Shown: in pieces, positions 7,501-8,779 of the stretch
Layout: every line of letters begins with the position of its first letter
Position numbering within the stretch: the first letter of the stretch is position 1
Source: Chitinophagaceae bacterium
Lineage (GTDB): Bacteria; Bacteroidota; Bacteroidia; Chitinophagales; Chitinophagaceae
Direction: 5' to 3'
Length of the DNA stretch: 8,779 nt
Assembly (NCBI GenBank): GCA_025455245.1
Contig: JALOMX010000060.1
Coordinates: forward strand, 1 to 8,779
Made by a program: the position numbers and the translations under genes
Notes under the pieces: generated by a model
Told to the model about the DNA's origin: nothing
The model's input: only the letters and a program-made list of their open reading frames with translations
The model's database searches: none

Positions 7501-7627
7501 CACCGGCGCCGATCCTGCCACCAATGGTAACACAGCCGCTACACGTGGTGTAGGTGCTGCAGGATTCGATTATGGCAACATTGCAAACCCCGTTAGCTGG
7601 AACTTCGGTATTCGTGCCGCTTTCTAA
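4508..7627 (+). CDS. SusC/RagA-family TonB-dependent outer-membrane transporter
   Basis: This outer-membrane beta-barrel imports a bound nutrient using TonB energy and works with the SusD-like lipoprotein encoded next. The 1039 residues give, in order: a signal peptide (about 1-29); a carboxypeptidase-regulatory-like domain (about 30-100, VSGVVKDASTGEVLEGATVKV to the GYESQTVTV strand); a TonB-box-like LDEVVV (106-111); a plug domain (about 120-262) with LQGRIAGATI, VLRGFNSI, PLFVVDGVVMDN and VLKGPEATALYGSQASSGAIIITTKR; then the barrel, ending in WNFGIRAAF with the terminal Phe used for barrel assembly. Length and domain order are normal for the family. No extra N-terminal STN/secretin domain is present, which fits the absence of an adjacent anti-sigma factor. 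ATG 4508 is the first possible start, with an in-frame TAA at 4490-4492. The substrate cannot be inferred; sugar is common in the family, but peptides and other compounds occur. Confidence 0.95.
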   Translation: MKRFYRLLVGLFVICPVFWVTTSGQAIGQTVSGVVKDASTGEVLEGATVKVVGSKTQVKTEANGSFTVSATQGQKLTITIVGYESQTVTVGSGELVINMKQVSSELDEVVVSMDMKRKPRELGFSNQKLTGTEIQETQRENFINSLQGRIAGATITPTNGMAGASSTIVLRGFNSIALSNQPLFVVDGVVMDNESINQAGGAATTGLASDRPNRNDDYTNRMADLNPNDIESITVLKGPEATALYGSQASSGAIIITTKRAKPTGQVRVNYDNSFRFSELTRLPDITTKWAGGTNGTRENSFTYFGPARGQDEPTYDNMENFFRTGFAQTHNLSAEFGKKNVSWRLSGSFFDQSGVVPNNDYTRTNLRLSNATKIGKMLEIVPAVSYINTKYTRPRRSAGGYLLNLLTWPADNDIRNYQGPNGEKLGVFNTVDPQGETDNPLWNAFNNESYDVTDRFMATLGVNLNPTKWLSVNGRFGYDTYTTEGWGFYHPQSFVITLQTRGQQDNYTRKYFGYNHTITTTAKHSIGKFNGRLMVGTMYQDYEQQMWAVTGNRVVDVTKRDSNNTDPATRLRLNRNMIGEPNQSINRSVAGFFEAAINYDEKIYFTYSHRYESSSVMPEKSRNFNYPGMSLSFIMSDLLNIDPQRKILSFWKLRGSLANTARMSSPYLNQPRFENRNGSGGGFSYGFFNNNPDLVPEIQETYEIGTEFRFFNDKLSIDATYYNTLCDRQIVENFRSSYGTGFVLNTLNAATTRNEGVELVIGITPIQNKNFRWSIQLNGNRMWNEVLSLPGNVPEFYISDTWLFGNTRGGLVVGGPTTSITSTGYQRNINGDILINPANGLPLVDPNFTVQGDRNPNFTLGINNSFRFKNWSFNFLWDYRNGGDIYNGTDNFLTQRGRSLMTDDRKTPIVVQGVLNDGFQNSANPTKNNIAILPYLQQDYYTTMPPTAFIEKNVDWMRLRDMTLSYTFGSKVINKVKFVRNLGVFVTVNDLVLITNYTGADPATNGNTAATRGVGAAGFDYGNIANPVSWNFGIRAAF

Positions 7628-7658
7628 AAATGGCACCCATACATTAAATACAAAACTT

Positions 7659-8779
7659 ATGAAGAATATGAAAAACATTAAATATCTCCTCGTGATAGTG
7701 ACAGCCCTGGCATTTGCAGGCTCGGGTTGCGAAAAAACGATTGATGATGCATATGCCAACCCCAATGCCCCGGTTAAGGTGCCACCTGAGACCCTCTTGC
7801 CGCAAATCATTTCAACTCTTGCTGCTAACTATGCCGGTCATGGCCCCTTAAGTGACATCAGGTTTATTGGCCGTTATACGCAGGATTTTACCGTAACCGG
7901 CGCCCTTGATAACTGGGACAGAATGGGCGGACCCGGCAACGCAGGTATTGGGAATACCGATCTGAGCGGATCCATCTGGCGTACTCATTACTACGACATG
8001 GGCCAGAATGTAAACCGCATGATGGAATGGGCAACCGAAGAACAAAAATGGCATTTTGTTGGTATCGGAAAAGCTTTGTTTGCATGGAGCTGGCTTCAGC
8101 TTACCGACTACCACGGACCTGTTATTTTAAAAGAAGCTTTTAATACCAACCTGCTTACCTTCAATTTTGATGACGAAGAGTTGGTGTATGAGCATGTAAG
8201 AAAACTTTGTCATGAAGCCCTTTTTGAATTCAATCGTACCGATGGAAATGTAAGTCAGAGCGTAATTGCAGAAGCTGATAAATACTTTTACGGAGGCGAT
8301 GTAAATAAATGGAAAAAGTTTGTTTACGCAGTTTTGGCCCGTTCCTTCCATCACCTTACCAATAAGAGCAACTACAATGCAGACAGCGTTATCCGTTATG
8401 CCGATCTGGCTATTACGCAAAATGCAGATAATGCAACCGTAAAATTTGCCAATGTGGGTATTGGCAGTGATGCAAACTTCTTCGGTCCATTACGCGGCAA
8501 TATTGGAACCTACAGACAAACAGCCTTTATTGCCAACCTGATGGATGGAAGGAATCCTGCTTTTCAGGATGTAAAAGACCCACGGATTCACTATATGCTG
8601 CAAAAAAACCTGAATGGTACCTACCTTGGACTTGAAATGACTTTTGGCAACGCAGGGCAAGCCACCACAAACAACCGGCCCAATGGAATGTGGGGGCAAC
8701 GTTGGGATTCGACGGTGGCAAGAGATGATTTGAGGGCAAAGTTCTTCTTTAAAAATGGTGCTGAAGTTCCTGTAATTAC
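7659..8779 (+). CDS. SusD/RagB-family outer-membrane lipoprotein (incomplete at 3' edge)
   Basis: This surface lipoprotein caps the SusC channel and helps bind the substrate. The frame starts at ATG 7659, 31 bases after the susC stop with no terminator between, so the two are surely cotranscribed; an ATG three codons later is also possible. The first 373 residues are present and the rest lies beyond the window. The signal peptide (about 5-23) ends in AGSGC, and C24 is the likely lipidated residue. Acidic residues follow it (E25, D29, D30), as in export signals of Bacteroidota surface lipoproteins. Family marks are WLQLTDYHGPVILKEAF (145-161), YGGDVNKWKKFVYAVLARSF (211-230) and DPRIHYML (307-314), which place it with the SusD-like_2/SusD-like_3 type rather than classic starch SusD. 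The -3 position of the lipobox is Gly rather than the usual Leu. Confidence 0.93.
   Translation, partial: MKNMKNIKYLLVIVTALAFAGSGCEKTIDDAYANPNAPVKVPPETLLPQIISTLAANYAGHGPLSDIRFIGRYTQDFTVTGALDNWDRMGGPGNAGIGNTDLSGSIWRTHYYDMGQNVNRMMEWATEEQKWHFVGIGKALFAWSWLQLTDYHGPVILKEAFNTNLLTFNFDDEELVYEHVRKLCHEALFEFNRTDGNVSQSVIAEADKYFYGGDVNKWKKFVYAVLARSFHHLTNKSNYNADSVIRYADLAITQNADNATVKFANVGIGSDANFFGPLRGNIGTYRQTAFIANLMDGRNPAFQDVKDPRIHYMLQKNLNGTYLGLEMTFGNAGQATTNNRPNGMWGQRWDSTVARDDLRAKFFFKNGAEVPVI

Noticed and set aside
7316..7810. 164-residue open frame on the minus strand across the susC-susD junction
   Set aside because: It is antisense to two well-supported genes, has no promoter or family features, and its length follows from their codon composition.

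Overview
The window looks like an ordinary chromosomal stretch of a Bacteroidota bacterium, probably near Chitinophagaceae (the family placement is inference). The signs are a SusC/SusD outer-membrane pair, promoters matching the Bacteroidota pattern TTG...TAnnTTTG, A-rich translation starts without clear Shine-Dalgarno sites, and periplasmic thioredoxin-like proteins typical of this phylum. No phage, transposon, CRISPR, tRNA or rRNA signal was found, and I see no convincing undescribed system.

Layout. Bases 1-252 hold a possible gene tail (3-47), a very good promoter (114-143) and a small hairpin just before the next start. Then come, on the + strand, mltG (253-1338), a YihY/BrkB-family membrane protein joined to it by a GTGA stop/start overlap (1335-2306), and a secreted thioredoxin-fold protein with a C-N-T-C motif (2369-2971). 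A noncoding stretch (2972-3151) carries two small hairpins and one strong, symmetric terminator. On the - strand lie a TlpA-like thioredoxin (3637-3152) and, upstream of it in the transcription direction, a TrmH-type tRNA 2'-O-methyltransferase (4309-3695). A divergent intergenic region (4310-4507) holds the promoter and a possible operator for a complete susC-like gene (4508-7627), followed after 31 bases by a susD-like lipoprotein gene (7659 to the window end, incomplete).

How the genes relate. MltG cuts nascent peptidoglycan strands, and the coupled YihY protein is an inner-membrane protein of unsettled function. The two thioredoxin-fold proteins face each other across a shared terminator but belong to different families. 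The SusC/SusD pair should form a TonB-dependent outer-membrane importer whose substrate cannot be read here, because no glycoside hydrolase, peptidase, sigma factor or anti-sigma factor lies in the window. The points most worth a second look are the GTG start of the YihY gene, the paired GCAC(C/T)GTTAAT repeats at the susC promoter, the hairpin before mltG, and the doubled hairpins at 2963-3010.
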